Program-made: the position numbers and the translations under genes | Notes under the pieces: model-generated | Database searches by the model: none | Seen by the model: only the letters and a program-made list of their open reading frames with translations | What the model was told of the DNA's origin: nothing | NCBI RefSeq assembly: GCF_020539505.1 | Contig: NZ_JACDXW010000006.1 | Location: 124,001-188,000, forward strand | Length of the DNA stretch: 64,000 bases | Origin: Mesopusillimonas faecipullorum | GTDB lineage: Bacteria > Pseudomonadota > Gammaproteobacteria > Burkholderiales > Burkholderiaceae_B | Direction: 5' to 3' | Shown here: in pieces, positions 62,791 through 64,000 of the stretch | Layout: every line of letters begins with the position of its first letter | Numbering within the stretch: position 1 is the first letter of the stretch

Positions 62791-64000
62791 TCAATAGGTC
62801 TCGAAATGCAAGCGCCCTTGTGCCTTGAGTTGCTCATGCAATTGGGGCCAATTCTGCCCGGCTTGCGTGACAATATCACGCAAAGCTTCGAGCACACCTT
62901 TCTCCATGCCTTTCAAGCCACACACGTACAGGCAGGTCTCGTCGTCGTTGAGCAGTTTGACGACATCGTCGGCACGCTCGCGGATAAGGTCTTGTACATA
63001 CTGCTTAGGCTGCGTGGGCGAACGCGACAAGGCCAAGTTGATGTCGATGAAATCTTTGGGCAGGTTCATCAAAGGGCCGAAATACGGCAGCTCTTTTTCA
63101 GAACGCGCACCAAAGAACAACATCAGCTTACCGTTGAACTCGTCCTTTTTAACCAGGCGGCGGCAGTGCTCTGTCATGGCGCGCATAGGAGCCGAACCGG
63201 TACCCGTGCAGATCATGATGAGATTGGAGTTAGGACGATTGGGCATCAAGAATGTGCTGCCAAACGGCCCGATCACCTTGACCGTGTCGCCCTTTTTAAG
63301 GTCGCACAGGTAATTGGAGCACACCCCACGCACGGGATTGCCATCGTAGTCGGACGTTACACGCTTGACTGTCAGGGACAAGTTGTTATAGCCGGGGCGC
63401 TCGCCGTCGCGCGGACTGGCAATGGAGTACTGGCGGGCATGGAAGCCACGACCGGAATCATCGGTGCCAGGAGGGAAGACAGCCAAAGACTGGCCTTCCA
63501 GCACAGGGAAAGGCGTGTTGCCGAAATCCAGCACGATGTGATGGATGGCGTTATCGGTGGTGTCGTCTGTAAGACGATAGTTGCCCGCAACCGTGGCGGT
63601 GGTGACGTTTTTGTGAGTGTAGAGATTCACATACGGGTGCGCCGCGGACCATGGCGGCACATTGGCACCGGCAGCCGTAGAAGGCAGGCCTTCCAGGTCG
63701 GCATTGGGGTCATCGCTAGTCGCTGCTTGCTGCGCCGGCGCTGCAGCAGTATCCCCGCCTTCCGGCAAATCAGCCTCTTCTTCGGGCAAAGACGTCCAAC
63801 TGAACTGGTCTTCCAAGGAATAAGAAGCCTCGGCTCGCACGCGTATCCAGTGGTCGATGGAGCCCGTAGGACAGGGGGACACACACGCCATGCAATGGTT
63901 GCAGATATCAACGTCTACGACGTAATTATTCGAGTCGTGCGTAATAGCGTCGACGGGACACATTTCTTCGCACGTGTTGCAGCGGATGCAGACCTCTGGG
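62791..64000 (-). CDS. boxA: Benzoyl-CoA epoxidase subunit A (partial, 3' part)
   Basis: At least 403 residues, with the N-terminus cut by the window end. The first part is a two-cluster ferredoxin region: [16 protein letters not shown] and [18 protein letters not shown] Pro/Ala-rich linker follows, then a ferredoxin-NADP reductase domain with [13 protein letters not shown] (FAD), [28 protein letters not shown] (NADPH) and a terminal HFETY. This ferredoxin-plus-FNR layout is the reductase BoxA of aerobic benzoyl-CoA degradation, which works with oxygenase BoxB. The plain FNR ends earlier, so the fusion supports BoxA. boxB and others should lie beyond 64000, but cannot be seen. Confidence 0.9.
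   Translation of the reverse strand, partial: PEVCIRCNTCEEMCPVDAITHDSNNYVVDVDICNHCMACVSPCPTGSIDHWIRVRAEASYSLEDQFSWTSLPEEEADLPEGGDTAAAPAQQAATSDDPNADLEGLPSTAAGANVPPWSAAHPYVNLYTHKNVTTATVAGNYRLTDDTTDNAIHHIVLDFGNTPFPVLEGQSLAVFPPGTDDSGRGFHARQYSIASPRDGERPGYNNLSLTVKRVTSDYDGNPVRGVCSNYLCDLKKGDTVKVIGPFGSTFLMPNRPNSNLIMICTGTGSAPMRAMTEHCRRLVKKDEFNGKLMLFFGARSEKELPYFGPLMNLPKDFIDINLALSRSPTQPKQYVQDLIRERADDVVKLLNDDETCLYVCGLKGMEKGVLEALRDIVTQAGQNWPQLHEQLKAQGRLHFETY

Noticed and set aside
1-64000. CRISPR arrays, tRNA genes, insertion sequences or prophage
   Set aside because: I saw no regularly spaced repeats, tRNA-like cloverleaf, transposase or phage protein on reading the window.

Overview
This window is a stretch of chromosome from a betaproteobacterium of the order Burkholderiales, most likely family Alcaligenaceae. 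That placement is an inference from the gene order (mutL-miaA, purM-hda-HAD phosphatase-pcnB-folK), the tandem-fused UvrA, a gcdH with a divergent LysR gene, and the box (aerobic benzoyl-CoA) pathway gene at the right edge. I see no rRNA, tRNA, CRISPR array, insertion sequence or phage gene.

Region 1 (1-19095) is core metabolism and information processing. It holds the end of mutL, then miaA, purM, hda, a HAD-IB phosphatase, pcnB, folK, a class I fumarase, a 42-residue basic protein, a 1941-residue double UvrA, tcdA, chaC, pdxH, purU, a LysR regulator and glutaryl-CoA dehydrogenase. Clear intrinsic terminators end the fumarase, small-protein and gcdH units.

Region 2 (about 19100-38859) is a cellulose synthesis and acetylation locus in two transcriptional blocks. 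Block 1 is bcsQ-bcsA-bcsB. Block 2 is bcsD-bcsP-bcsQ-bcsB-bcsZ-bcsC followed by wssF-wssG-wssH-wssI, the cellulose O-acetylation module known from Pseudomonas fluorescens. Block 2 has its own BcsQ and BcsB but no BcsA, so there is one catalytic subunit and two periplasmic BcsB partners. Each block starts with the same module: a sigma70-like promoter, a leader of about 55 nt, and a strongly conserved element of about 75 nt. That element can fold as an H-type pseudoknot around a hairpin, and its 3' pseudoknot strand can alternatively form a local hairpin with a downstream repeat. This looks like a riboswitch-like or protein-responsive leader controlling cellulose production, and it is the most interesting signal in the window.

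Region 3 (38973-62184) is a Wzx/Wzy-type exopolysaccharide cluster in several short opposing units. It encodes the polyprenyl glycosyl-phosphotransferase, ManC, Ugd, two GT2 and one GT26 glycosyltransferases, a Wzx flippase and Wzy polymerase. It also encodes a chain-length protein with a separate kinase-like ATPase carrying an MshEN-like (cyclic-di-GMP-binding type) N-terminus, a Wza-like exporter and an EpsL-like outer-membrane protein. Modifying enzymes are two polysaccharide deacetylases, an epimerase/GMC oxidoreductase pair, a BcsL-type acetyltransferase, a secreted glycoside hydrolase and an SGNH protein clearly paralogous to WssF. With the PilZ domain of BcsA, both polymers look tied to cyclic-di-GMP, that is, to biofilm matrix.

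Region 4 (62241-64000) has a MaoC-like protein and the 3' part of boxA, which runs off the window.
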